NCBI GenBank assembly: GCA_965237775.1
Contig: OZ250155.1
Location: 62,001-126,000, forward strand
DNA: 64,000 bases
Source: CATOSP01 sp965237775
GTDB taxonomy: Bacteria; Chloroflexota; Dehalococcoidia; Lucifugimonadales; UBA3495
Direction: 5' to 3'
The translations under genes and the position numbers were made by a program. Every line of letters begins with the position of its first letter. The stretch's first letter is position 1. Positions 8,609 to 17,022 of the stretch are shown one piece after another. The notes under the pieces were generated by a model that saw only the letters and a list, made by a program, of their open reading frames with translations, did not search any database and had not been told where the DNA came from.

Positions 8609-9121
8609 TTATCCTGGAGAGTTCGCTGTGACGTTGAATTCAACGTCGTTCGGTACTTCGAGAATCTGGATTCTCACACCATCGATTGACTCAGGAATCC
8701 GGTCGATCTCAGGGAGGTCTTCCTGGAGGACCAATTGAGTGACCCAAATCACGATACCGATTTGTTCAGTGTATTCACCGTTTTGATCTTGCAGGAACCC
8801 TACGCCAACTGACCACATATTGGGTTGGCGTCGGAACAGGCCGGAATGCTTCTTGCGCACGGCGCTAGCCTTATCGGCCGCTGGCTGGTACTTGAGCCAA
8901 CTGGGTTCTGATTCCGTCATCGAACTCCTCTCCGGTCGCTGATTCTTGGTGGAGGTAATCCGTTCGGTGGGGTCTTGGTCCTGGATAGCAGGCGCCAAGG
9001 GGACTTCGGCAGGTGCCTGGCCGCTCTCGGGCGATTCGGTACTACACGCCAGTAGCAGTAAGCACACCGAGGCCAGAACGATCAGTAGCCACCACCTTCC
9101 GATACTCAGTGTGGAATCCAT
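8609..9121 (-). CDS. Small lipoprotein carrying the protease-associated N-module
   Basis: ATG 9121 is chosen because an AGGAGGAGAGG lies directly before it; the frame also opens 14 codons earlier. The first 30 residues are a lipoprotein signal (MDSTLSIGRWWLLIV, then LLLLAC and S). After a low-complexity Pro/Glu linker, the C-terminal 90 residues repeat the alpha/beta module of 6773-7288: KKHSGLF, MWSVGVGFLQDQNG, IGIVIWVT and IPESIDGVRIQILE. Paired with the protease-cement gene 7356-8579. Predicted to be membrane-anchored outside the cytoplasm; function unknown. Confidence 0.6.
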   Translation of the reverse strand: MDSTLSIGRWWLLIVLASVCLLLLACSTESPESGQAPAEVPLAPAIQDQDPTERITSTKNQRPERSSMTESEPSWLKYQPAADKASAVRKKHSGLFRRQPNMWSVGVGFLQDQNGEYTEQIGIVIWVTQLVLQEDLPEIDRIPESIDGVRIQILEVPNDVEFNVTANSPG

Positions 9122-9222
9122 CCTCTCCTCCTCCATTTGGGTCCCCGTCTTGTCTGGATACACCGGAGTCAGCTAGGTCCGTCAGGGCAGCGCCTGTTTG
9201 AAACCTGGGCCGGCCTGTCGCC

Positions 9223-10470
9223 CTACGATTGGGATGGCGCGTGACCCGCGCCGGAGATGTCCACCAGCACGTCAATCACGCGGTTTTCCTTCTCCTCGTC
9301 TGCGCCACGAGCCGACACACAGCGGCCGATGATGGGGTCGTTGGCGGATCTGGCGGTCTTCACCCTGGACGGAGCGTCGGCAGCCAGTGGTTCCGTGGGC
9401 ATCTCAGGGGTGACCGAGTCCCCAACTCCGATGTCGTCAGAGGCTCGCGCCTTGGCGATTCCGTGTACCACTACCGGCACAAGGTCGGGAGAGGAGGCAA
9501 CGCGGTCCCCCACTTGCTTTCCTGCCGGAGTGTGGACTATGCCGATGAGCATGTGCGGCTCCATGTCCGAGTCCATCTTGAATAGTGCGGGGTCATCGTC
9601 CGACTCTGAGACGGGATTGATGCCTACGACGTCACCGGCCATCAGGTCTTCACCTGCCTTGAAATGGTCGTCGATGATCAACTTTCTCCCGGCGAACCCT
9701 TCGCTGGTTAAGATTGGAATTCCTTCGTTGCCCACCCCGACCGTCGGGTCTCCGAAGGTGATGTCAAGCTCTTGTTCGATGATGGAGGCTTTAACTGCGG
9801 CGCCGGTGGGCAATAGGGGGTGTTCAGTTACATGGAGTCCCACCATGTGGAATTCGCCGGGGGAGGACTCGAGAAGCAGAGGGGCTCCAGAATCACCCGG
9901 TTCAGATTCAGGGCTCCCATCAACCGGCCTTGTTATAAACACGTTATAAAAGATTTGGAGCCCCGGTGCTGTAACAAAGTGTGTTGCAACCACGACTACA
10001 TTGGACGGCCCTGTGACGGCTCCCAGGCGTAAGAGCCGCATACGAGAAGTGGGTTCTCGAACGCCTGCCAATATCCTTCCAGGAGTGTGGTCATCCGGAT
10101 TTCCTCCCAGGTGACGGTGCGGCACAAGACTTGGGGTTACCGAGTCCGACAGCGTTATCGCAGCAGCTTCAGCCTCATGAAGTGATACTGGCACCGGGCC
10201 GAGGTCTGCCGGAGTCCACCGGACAGGATTTCCGATTCTCTGGTTGGACCTCCGAGGTGTCCCTTGATGGACTTCTGCCTCCTTCGTAACGTCGAAGGAA
10301 CCCGACTTAGCTACAACATGGGCAGCGGTCACAGCGACGCGTTCTCCACCAGGATGAAGAGTGGCAATTCCGGTGAGAGTCCCCGATTGAATAACCTCGG
10401 AATCTGGGTACTTGGAGTAGATCGCCAATCCTGCCATCAACTCCTCGTGCTCAAGACTTCTCCAGGGCAT
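9223..10470 (-). CDS. Serine protease-like domain fused to a cement-like domain
   Basis: ATG 10470 is preceded by GGAGG at ideal spacing and lies 2 bp after the stop of the split lipoprotein gene (10473), so a longer frame reaching into the IS is not real. The protease-like part has His in VTAAHVV (residue 51) and Ser in PGDSGAPLL, but the Asp expected in between is not evident (the segment reads HEAEAAAITL), so activity is uncertain. The C-terminal recurring domain starts at IPILTSEGFAGRKLIIDDHF and shows AGDVVGI, IGIVHTPAG, VPVVVHGIAKA and IGVGDSVTP. About 415 residues. Confidence 0.65.
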   Translation of the reverse strand: MPWRSLEHEELMAGLAIYSKYPDSEVIQSGTLTGIATLHPGGERVAVTAAHVVAKSGSFDVTKEAEVHQGTPRRSNQRIGNPVRWTPADLGPVPVSLHEAEAAAITLSDSVTPSLVPHRHLGGNPDDHTPGRILAGVREPTSRMRLLRLGAVTGPSNVVVVATHFVTAPGLQIFYNVFITRPVDGSPESEPGDSGAPLLLESSPGEFHMVGLHVTEHPLLPTGAAVKASIIEQELDITFGDPTVGVGNEGIPILTSEGFAGRKLIIDDHFKAGEDLMAGDVVGINPVSESDDDPALFKMDSDMEPHMLIGIVHTPAGKQVGDRVASSPDLVPVVVHGIAKARASDDIGVGDSVTPEMPTEPLAADAPSRVKTARSANDPIIGRCVSARGADEEKENRVIDVLVDISGAGHAPSQS

Positions 10471-10690
10471 GGCTACCTCCAGGGGTCGTGTTCGATGATC
10501 TGGACCTTGACCCCATCCAAGACTGCCGGGATTCGGTCTTCCGTCGGCAAAGTTTCTTGATCGACCTTCTCGGTGACGAATATCAGAATTCCAACCTCTC
10601 CAACGTAGTTGCCGTTCTCGTCGACCAGCAACCCAACGGCACCACCGTTGAAGTTCGGCTGCCGACCAAAGAGTTGGAGGTGCCGCTCTA

Positions 10691-11533
10691 GGGCGTGTCG
10701 TCAAAACAGGAACAAGATGGTAGATTATTTCGGAGAGTGTGAGTGTGTGGAGTTGAAGTATGGCGGCAGCGCATCGGCGTCACGACCTTTCGGACAAGGT
10801 TTGGGAACAATTGAGACCTTACTTGCCTGGTGGAGCAGGCAAAAGGGGGCGTCCAGCCCGGGATAACCGGCTTTTCTTGAACGCGGTGTTTTGGATCCTG
10901 CGTACTGGGGCGCCCTGGCGGGACCTGCCGCCGGATTACGGGGACTGGAAGAACACCCATAGACGCTTTTGCCGGTGGCGAGACCGCGGTGTCTGGGACC
11001 AACTGCTGGAGCGGGTCATCGAAGATCCGGACTTTGAGTGGTTGATGGTCGACGCAAGCCACATCAAGGTTCACCCTCATGGCACTGGGGCCCGGGGAGG
11101 CAATCAAGCCATAGGCCGCACAAAAGGGGGCTAAACAGCAAACTGCACCTGGCGGTGGACTCCCACGGCATGCCGGTACGTATGATCTTGACCGAGGGTA
11201 CGGTGGCGGATTGCACGCAGGCTCATTCGCTGATCGCCGACATCCCAGCTGAATATCTGCTGGCAGACCGAGGCTACCACACCAACGGCATCGTGGCCGA
11301 AGCCGAGGGCCAGGGGATGGAACCGGTGATACCACCCAGGAGCCATCGCAAGGAACAACGGTACTACGACCGGGCACTGTACAAACTGCGGCACTTGGTC
11401 GAGAACTCATTCCTGGACTTCAAGCAATGGCGGGGGGTTGCCACCCGATATGCCAAAAACGCAGCGTCTTTCCTGGCAATTTGCCAAATCCGAGCGCTGG
11501 TCATCTGGACCAAGTTATTTTGACGACACCCCC
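10691..11533 (+). mobile_element. IS5 family (IS427-type) insertion sequence
   Basis: 843 bp with 16-bp terminal inverted repeats (GGGCGTGTCGTCAAAA at the left, GGGGGTGTCGTCAAAA as reverse complement at the right, one mismatch), flanked by the dinucleotide TA on both sides (10689-10690 and 11534-11535). It contains two overlapping transposase frames. The TA duplication and two-frame layout fit the IS427 subgroup. Confidence 0.85.
10760..11523 (+). CDS. IS5/IS427-type DDE transposase made by -1 frameshift
   Basis: Frame A (10760-11134) encodes the N-terminal domain (LSDKVWEQLRPYLP, GKRGRPARDNRLFLNAVFW, LPPDYGDWKNTHRRFCRW) and the first catalytic Asp in LMVDASHIK. Frame B continues GLNSKLHLAVDSHG with the second Asp (LLADRGYHTNGI) and the Glu (RHLVENSFLDFKQWRG). 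The frames join at CAAAAGGGGGC around 11125, where a -1 shift reads AGG-GGG-CTA. This is the expected programmed shift site for this subgroup. The element appears able to make an intact transposase. Confidence 0.85.
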
Positions 11534-11878
11534 TAATACTGCTACCGCGCGTTCCTCTGTTTTCTTGTGATACCCAGGGTATGGCTCGGTAGGGATGGGA
11601 GAGTTAGGGTTGATGCCCATTTTGGAACCTCCTGTCTCTGCTGTTGGCTCAACATTTTCCAGGGTTGAATCTGGCTTGCTAGAGTCGTTGGGCTCCTTCG
11701 AGCAACCCAAAGCCGGTAAGAGCAGAAGTATCACCACGACGAACGCGAGAGGTATCCCCCGAATCTTCAACATTGTTCCCTCTCTTTCTGATTTGAACCC
11801 TCCCCTCTTGGTTCGGACCCGCTTGCAAAGGCCGGTCGGTCAACATCACCTTACCTTGAAATCAGGAGTATGTTGTTG

Positions 11879-12448
11879 CTACTGCCGGGATGGGGTATGG
11901 CCTGCATCCGCGATGTCCACCAGCACTTCAATGTCTTGGTCGGCGCCGGGGGTCACCGTAAGGCACCGGCCCACAATCAGGTCAGTGCTGGCAGTAGCGG
12001 TCTCCACCCGAGAAACGGTCGCGGAATCGTTGTGCTCGTAGGGGGTCACGCTGTCACCCACGCCGATGGCCGCGGCGGACTTGGCTTTCGCTACCCCCTG
12101 GATCACGATGGGGACCAGTTGACCATCCGACGCAATATCATCCCCGACCGACTTCGCCGACGGGGTATGGACTATGCCGATGACCCGCCAGTCGTCCATC
12201 GTTGAGGTCATCTTGTAGACCTTCGGATCGCTGCCATCCGCCTTGATGCCTACCACGTCGCCAGCCAGGAGCTCTTCCCCGGCGGTGAAGTAGTCATCGA
12301 CGATCAACCGTTGTCCTACGAAACCTTCGCTGGTTAGAATCGGAATTCCCATCTCTGCTTCACTCCTTGCAAAACTGACATTGAGAGCCTTTTCGATTAC
12401 CGTTGCGGTGGAGACGCAAGCGGTCTCGCCCGAGTCTCCCCACACCAT
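11879..12448 (-). CDS. Remnant protease end fused to a cement-like domain
   Basis: 189 residues. The start is VWGDSGETACVSTATVIEKAL: only the GDSG nucleophile motif and the last helix of the protease domain remain, with no His or Asp part. The recurring domain follows complete (MGIPILTSEGFVGQRLIVDD, AGDVVGIKAD, RVIGIVHTPSAK, VPIVIQGVAKA, IGVGDSVTP, IEVLVDIADAG). It overlaps the end of the N-module frame 12397-12957 and would join it after a -1 shift near 12455, so this looks like a cassette that lost most of its protease domain by deletion. Confidence 0.55.
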   Translation of the reverse strand: MVWGDSGETACVSTATVIEKALNVSFARSEAEMGIPILTSEGFVGQRLIVDDYFTAGEELLAGDVVGIKADGSDPKVYKMTSTMDDWRVIGIVHTPSAKSVGDDIASDGQLVPIVIQGVAKAKSAAAIGVGDSVTPYEHNDSATVSRVETATASTDLIVGRCLTVTPGADQDIEVLVDIADAGHTPSRQ

Positions 12449-12957
12449 CCCAGTTCCGCCGCCTCCATGACCGTCAACCCTGGGGTCATTCGCCGGTGTG
12501 CCTGGCCCATCGCAGACAGGAGCCGGGGGACACTACCTTCCTGGACATCGACGCGGATACCGTCGATGGTGCGCGGCACTAAACCAAAGCCAAGGTGGAA
12601 TCTACATTTGTGGGGCGATGAAGATTGACTTGGGTGCCCAGGGAAGCTCTTGCTCCTGTGTCTGGAGAGCGATCCGGTGCCGCCGATTGACTTCCTCCAT
12701 ACGCGTATTTCACCTTGGTATTAGTTTAGGTCCTCGGTGGCCAGGCCGGACTCAGGGACCTCTTGGCTAACGAGGACTTGCAGGCCGGTCTCGCCGGTCT
12801 TGTGACCGGCCTCGTAGACTAAGCCCACGCCGACGCCAACGACGTCCTCCCTGGAAAGGAGATCGGCGGCGTGCCGGGCCTTGAAGCCGCGGACTTCAGA
12901 GATATGTGGAGAAACTGCGGCCAAGTCGATTACTCCTCCATTCTTGCTTGTAACCAC
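12397..12957 (-). pseudogene. Protease-associated N-module gene interrupted by a MITE
   Basis: The 5' part encodes MVTSKNGGVIDLAAVSPHIS, then the module core EDVVGVGVGLVYEAGHK, TGLQVLVSQEV; translation now stops inside the MITE. Removing 12582-12726 plus one TA joins GLATEDL to VPRTIDGIRVDVQEG in frame. The joined frame runs on to 12397. GTG 12957 touches the stop of the upstream gene; an alternative TTG start (12930) has a better GGAGGAG site. It overlaps the remnant protease-cement frame 11879-12448 and was probably one chain with it. Confidence 0.65.
12582..12726. mobile_element. 145-bp MITE related to the IS630-type element at 61.4 kb
   Basis: Terminal inverted repeats AACCAAAGCCAAGGTG (left) and AACTAATACCAAGGTG (right, reverse complement), flanked by TA on both sides (12580-12581, 12727-12728). 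The left end is almost identical over 30 bp to the ends of the IS630-type element at 61448-62791. There is no coding capacity. Non-autonomous; probably mobilised by that transposase. Confidence 0.75.
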
Positions 12958-12958
12958 C

Positions 12959-14731
12959 CTAGCCGACTAACTGGGATCGACTCTGGAATATGGTCTGCTC
13001 ATACAGGAGGAGAGCGTGATACCATTCCAGGCTGGCCTCTGGGTGTTCAGTCAAATACCATTGGTCAACGTGCTGCTCGTCCGGGCCGGTTGACAAGGCG
13101 AGAATCCCATCGATGAGTTGGTTACACCAAGTATTTTCTTGAGCCACGTACGGGTCGCCGTTATCGTCTAACCGGAATCGGCCTGGCATACCACCGGCAC
13201 ACCAAGGCGAATAGTAGTCCCGGATATCCCCATGCCCGTCGCCCCTAGTTCGGCCGTTCCAATCGAACTGGAGAGCCAGTAATTTGTCCATCCAGTAATC
13301 GATCCTGGGCCTCACCCAGTCCATGCCTTCTTGATTGCCGATGAATTTGCAATATTGCCAATACATGCAGCCAACTTCGACCACTCGGACTACCCAGTCT
13401 GAATACCAAGGAGACGATTGAGGGCACACTACTGGCGGATTACGCCATACGAGATTCGCGGAGTCGAAAACGGGGGAAGTCACGTTTATTGAGCCAGCCG
13501 CAATGTTGTTCTGGATCGTGAGCGAGTCCTTCCCTTCAAAGCACTCCTCAAGAAAAAGCCGACAAATCTCGATGCCGGAACCAGTATTAGGACCCGCCCA
13601 CCATGGCTTCTCGTCTCCATATGCGATCAAGGCCGTTGCTGCCGCCTGAGTCTTTGAGTTTACGGACCAAGGGAATCCGACTTGGGAATATCGTTGCCGA
13701 TTACCCTCGCCAGCAGCTCTCGAGATATGCGGAGTCCATGCAAAAATGTTAGCGTTCGCCGAGTTGCGGATCGTGTCTGGCCATAAGTCATTCTCAAGGA
13801 ACATCTCAGGTGTTATCGGCCACCAGGTCTCCCAAGAGAACTCAGCGCCCTCAAAAAACTCTCGGCGCAACAAACCGAATGTTTGCTCGTATAAGTCGTG
13901 CTTACTCTTCAGAAATTCCTTAGCAGCATTCATGACCTTGACGCCGTTGGTGATGTCTTCTCCAGTGCCGAGTTCGCGGAGTACGTACCCTGCGATCCAG
14001 TTCAGATCAAGCATCGCGAACTCGTTCCAGGACCAAAACTCACCAGGTCCCATATCTTGCTCGCGGCAACGAATTCTCCAAAGAAGGGTCTTGGGATTAC
14101 CTGCAACGAGGAGGCGGTCCGGGAGCCAAAGGAGATTCATTTCACCTGCAGAGTCAAGACTCTCGTACCAGATGAAAGCCTCACTTTCCCCATCCGAGTA
14201 GTCGCTCCCACCCCATCGGACTTCATTTATGAATTTCACGGTGTGATAGGTCTCGTATGTCACCGATTCACGGCCGGAGATCGGGAACGGCCAACCCGAA
14301 GGCAGGGTGGGGAAATCGGTAACCACCTTCGAATTTGGGTCCCGGAAACTGACCGCTGTCTCGTAACGCTGCCAACTATAATTCGGAAGGCTGTCTCCGA
14401 ACTCTATTTCCGATGAACCAAGGTGTGCATGGGCCATCCGATTAAAGTGGAAGATTCGATAATCTCCCTTCAGGAGCACCTGGTCATACTCCACTCCCTC
14501 AGAGTCGAGTCGACTTTGAGAACTGGGACGTTCGCCAGTATTCGGTATTAGGCCAACAACAGGCGGATACTTCCCAGTGGTGAACATCCGCCAACGGTCT
14601 TCACCATTCGGAGCGTAGGCGATGGGAGGAGATAGCTCCTCCTGATTAGCGGCCAAGGGTTTACTTACGCAGCGGCGAATGAACGCGGCGGACAGTTTCT
14701 TAGCCTTGTCCAGTTGCTCTCGGGTTGGCAT
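12959..14731 (-). CDS. Large uncharacterised protein, possibly a virion glycan-acting protein
   Basis: 590 residues, rich in Trp, Tyr and acidic residues, with no signal peptide or membrane segment. It opens MPTREQLDKAKKLSAAF and contains repeated helical segments of the type seen in all-alpha barrel sugar-acting enzymes (for example NEFAMLDLNWIAGYVLREL, WYSDWVVRVVEVGCMYWQY and NTWCNQLIDGILALS), but I do not recognise a family. It lies between the tail tube region and the protease-cement cassettes on the phage strand, so a virion-associated depolymerase or fibre protein is a guess only. Confidence 0.6.
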   Translation of the reverse strand: MPTREQLDKAKKLSAAFIRRCVSKPLAANQEELSPPIAYAPNGEDRWRMFTTGKYPPVVGLIPNTGERPSSQSRLDSEGVEYDQVLLKGDYRIFHFNRMAHAHLGSSEIEFGDSLPNYSWQRYETAVSFRDPNSKVVTDFPTLPSGWPFPISGRESVTYETYHTVKFINEVRWGGSDYSDGESEAFIWYESLDSAGEMNLLWLPDRLLVAGNPKTLLWRIRCREQDMGPGEFWSWNEFAMLDLNWIAGYVLRELGTGEDITNGVKVMNAAKEFLKSKHDLYEQTFGLLRREFFEGAEFSWETWWPITPEMFLENDLWPDTIRNSANANIFAWTPHISRAAGEGNRQRYSQVGFPWSVNSKTQAAATALIAYGDEKPWWAGPNTGSGIEICRLFLEECFEGKDSLTIQNNIAAGSINVTSPVFDSANLVWRNPPVVCPQSSPWYSDWVVRVVEVGCMYWQYCKFIGNQEGMDWVRPRIDYWMDKLLALQFDWNGRTRGDGHGDIRDYYSPWCAGGMPGRFRLDDNGDPYVAQENTWCNQLIDGILALSTGPDEQHVDQWYLTEHPEASLEWYHALLLYEQTIFQSRSQLVG

Positions 14732-14771
14732 AATCCGTCCGTCCTTATATTGTTAGGATTTGAGGTTCGAA

Positions 14772-15167
14772 ATGGGGTCGGATGCAGAGGAAGCGGGCCC
14801 AATTCCAGTGATTCCGTTCGCGATTATGCTGATCGCGCCGATTCTGGTCGGATTCGTGATGGCAGCCATTTTCATGGTGGACGCGGGATTCTCCTTGAGG
14901 GTGACCTCGGAAGGCGCATTCTCTCTCCTGCTGTTCTCCCTGTATTCTCTATTGGGGATATTCACCCTCTACCTGTTTATGGGCCTTTTGTCTTTCTTCA
15001 TGGTGAGCGTAGCGTTTGCCCTTATGAATCCAGCGCCAATGCCGGCGTTCAATGCCGCATTGTGGGTCGTGGCGTTTTTCGCCGTCGTCTTTTGGTTGTT
15101 CGTTCTCTTCCTCATTCTTCTTGGGTCGTCAGGACATTCCTCAATGCCTTACGGGGCCGGAGGGTAG
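14772..15167 (+). CDS. Small membrane protein of unknown function
   Basis: A plus-strand frame with four hydrophobic segments: VIPFAIMLIAPILVGFVMAA, SLLLFSLYSLLGIFTLYLFM, an adjoining LLSFFMVSVAFALM and AALWVVAFFAVVFWLFVLFL. ATG 14772 is preceded by GAGG at six bases; the frame also opens at TTG 14760. It is one of the few non-IS genes on the plus strand and diverges from 12959-14731. It ends 2 bp before the IS1182-type element. Could be a host gene or a phage membrane protein. Confidence 0.5.
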   Translation: MGSDAEEAGPIPVIPFAIMLIAPILVGFVMAAIFMVDAGFSLRVTSEGAFSLLLFSLYSLLGIFTLYLFMGLLSFFMVSVAFALMNPAPMPAFNAALWVVAFFAVVFWLFVLFLILLGSSGHSSMPYGAGG

Positions 15168-15168
15168 C

Positions 15169-17022
15169 CTAGAAGTCTGGCCGGAAACTGTCCATTTTGA
15201 TGCCAGGGGTTATACTCCGGGGTATCAAAGATAGCGGAGCAAGGGAATGCTGGGAGAGCGATCGGATCAGAGGGGCTTCTGGGAGGCGGACCGGCTGTAT
15301 CTGGACCACGTGGGTAAGGACACTTTCTACGGCCTGTTGGCATCGTTGAGAGGCCAACTATTCCGGGACTCCGACTTCGCCGAGTTCTACTGCGCCGACA
15401 ACGGCCGGGACAGCGTGCCGCCCAGCCTGCTGGCCACGGCGCTGCTGCTGCAGACCCACGACAAGGTGAGCGACGCCGAGGCCAAGGCCAGAGCCGACTT
15501 CGACATCCGCTGGAAAGTGGCGTTGGGAATTGAGGTGGAGGACAGGCCCTTCGCCAAGAGCACGCTCCAGGTGTTCCGCGCCCAGTTGATTCTCCACGAC
15601 AAGGTGCGGGCGGTGTTCGAGTCCAGCCTGCGGCTGGCCCGGGAGTCGGGCTACCTAAAAAAGCGCGGCATGCGGGTGGCGCTGGACACCACGAACATCC
15701 TGGGGCGGGGCGCCGTGAGGGACACCTTCAACCTGCTGGCGGACGGGATTGTGAAGCTGCTGCGGGCGCTGGCAGCCGTGGAGAGGTCCAATGTCAAAGG
15801 ATGGGCCGAGGCCCAGGGGTACGGGCGGTACCTTGCATCCAGCATCAAGGGAGAGTCGGCCATCGACTGGTCCGACAAGGGGGCACGGGCGGGGTTGCTG
15901 GCCACGATTGTGGCTGACGCCGACCGTCTGTTGGAAGCAGGGCGGCAGGCGCAGGAGGCTCTGCCGGAGGGCAGCCCTGAGCGGCAGGGCATCGTCGCGG
16001 CGGCGGAGTTGCTGGGGCAGTTGCTGCTCCAGGATGTGGAGCGCACCGGCGACGGTATTGGTCTCAAGGACGGGGTGAGCAAGGACCGGATGGTGTCGGT
16101 GCATGACCCGGAGATGCGCCACGGCCACAAGAGCAGCAGCCGTCGCTTCGACGGGCACAAGGCGGCGATTGTGGTGGACACCGATACCCAGCTCATTACT
16201 GCTGTGGAAGTATTGCCCGGCAACGCTCCGGACAACCTGGGGGCCTTGGAACTGGTGGAACGGAGCGAGGCCAATACCGGTGTGCCGGTGGAGGAGGCGC
16301 TGGGCGATGCCGCTTATGGCGACGGCGATACCAGGCAGGCCTTCGCCGACGCGGGACGGACCCTGATTGCCCGGGTGCCGGGCCGTCCGAACCGGAAACA
16401 CTTCCCGAAGGATGACTTCCGGATTGACCTGGCGGCGGGAACCTGCACCTGTCCGGCGGGTCAGGTCACCCGGAAGCTGCTGCCGGCGGGGAAGCGGACC
16501 GGTTCCACGGGACGGACTCACCGGCTGCAAGCCTTCCGGTTCGATGCGGCGGTGTGCGGAGCCTGCCCGCTGCGCTCTCAATGCGTGGCCGGGTCATCGG
16601 GATTGGGGCGAACGGTCCAACTGCACCCGCAGGAGGCTTTGTTGCAGCAGGCCCGGGCCCTGCAGCAGAGCGAAGCCTTTGCCGGGTATTGTCAACGCCG
16701 GGTGGTGGTGGAGCACCGGCTGGCCCGGCTGGTGCAGCTGGGGATTCGCCAGGCCCGCTACTTCGGTCGGACCAAAACCCGGTTCCAGCTGTACCTGGCA
16801 GCCACGGTGGCCAACCTGACCCTGCTGGCGGGCAAAACCGGTTTGACAGGCGATATTGGTGGCGCTGCCATCGGCTACCGTGACGCCTGGGCCGGCGCCG
16901 ACAGTGCTACAGCAACATTTGGTGCAATCCGGCTCGGTCTGATTTGGCCGCTGGCGTTGCTGACGCCGGCCTTTCTGCCTAAAGCCCTCTTCTCAACCAA
17001 GGCTTTTCATCCGCATTTCTAG
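15169..17022 (+). mobile_element. IS1182 family insertion sequence
   Basis: Bounded by CTAG on both sides (15169-15172 and 17019-17022). Imperfect inverted ends follow (CTAGAAGTCTGGCCGGAAA at the left, CTAGAAATGCGGATGAAAA reverse-complemented at the right). It carries one long transposase gene. The stop codon of the tail tube gene lies inside the right CTAG, so the insertion leaves that gene intact. Exact ends are uncertain by a few bases. Confidence 0.7.
15247..17022 (+). CDS. IS1182 family DDE transposase
   Basis: 591 residues with the typical layout: an InsH-like N-terminal domain (SLRGQLFRDSDFAEFY, PPSLLATALLLQ, ADFDIRWKVALG), a first Asp region (RVALDTTNILGRGAVRDTFNLL), a second in HKAAIVVDTDTQLITAVEV and EEALGDAAYGDGDTR, and a C-terminal Cys-containing zinc-like segment (CTCPAGQV, CGACPLRSQC). 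The frame is full length, so the element may be active. Its stop uses the flanking CTAG. Confidence 0.85.
   Translation: MLGERSDQRGFWEADRLYLDHVGKDTFYGLLASLRGQLFRDSDFAEFYCADNGRDSVPPSLLATALLLQTHDKVSDAEAKARADFDIRWKVALGIEVEDRPFAKSTLQVFRAQLILHDKVRAVFESSLRLARESGYLKKRGMRVALDTTNILGRGAVRDTFNLLADGIVKLLRALAAVERSNVKGWAEAQGYGRYLASSIKGESAIDWSDKGARAGLLATIVADADRLLEAGRQAQEALPEGSPERQGIVAAAELLGQLLLQDVERTGDGIGLKDGVSKDRMVSVHDPEMRHGHKSSSRRFDGHKAAIVVDTDTQLITAVEVLPGNAPDNLGALELVERSEANTGVPVEEALGDAAYGDGDTRQAFADAGRTLIARVPGRPNRKHFPKDDFRIDLAAGTCTCPAGQVTRKLLPAGKRTGSTGRTHRLQAFRFDAAVCGACPLRSQCVAGSSGLGRTVQLHPQEALLQQARALQQSEAFAGYCQRRVVVEHRLARLVQLGIRQARYFGRTKTRFQLYLAATVANLTLLAGKTGLTGDIGGAAIGYRDAWAGADSATATFGAIRLGLIWPLALLTPAFLPKALFSTKAFHPHF

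Larger units (their letters stand above)
10473..11773 (-). pseudogene. Lipoprotein/N-module gene split by an IS5-type element
   Basis: The 5' part (11773-11536) encodes a lipoprotein signal (VVVILLLLPALGC) and a linker ending TEERAVAV. The 3' part (10688-10473) encodes ERHLQLFGRQPNF, GGAVGLLVDENGNY, VGILIFVTEKV and AVLDGVKVQI, the same module as in the neighbouring lipoproteins. Removing the IS (10691-11533) and one TA of the target duplication gives an uninterrupted frame (VAV-LERHLQ) ending in TAG at 10473-10475. The insertion is therefore recent and precise. The downstream protease-cement gene at 10470 may have lost co-expression. Confidence 0.75.

Noticed and set aside
10471..10704. N-terminal extension of the protease-cement gene up to 10704
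   Set aside because: It runs through the lipoprotein 3' end and into the IS; ATG 10470 has a perfect ribosome site.
15655..16581. Long minus-strand frames inside the IS1182 element
   Set aside because: Antisense shadows of the full-length transposase.
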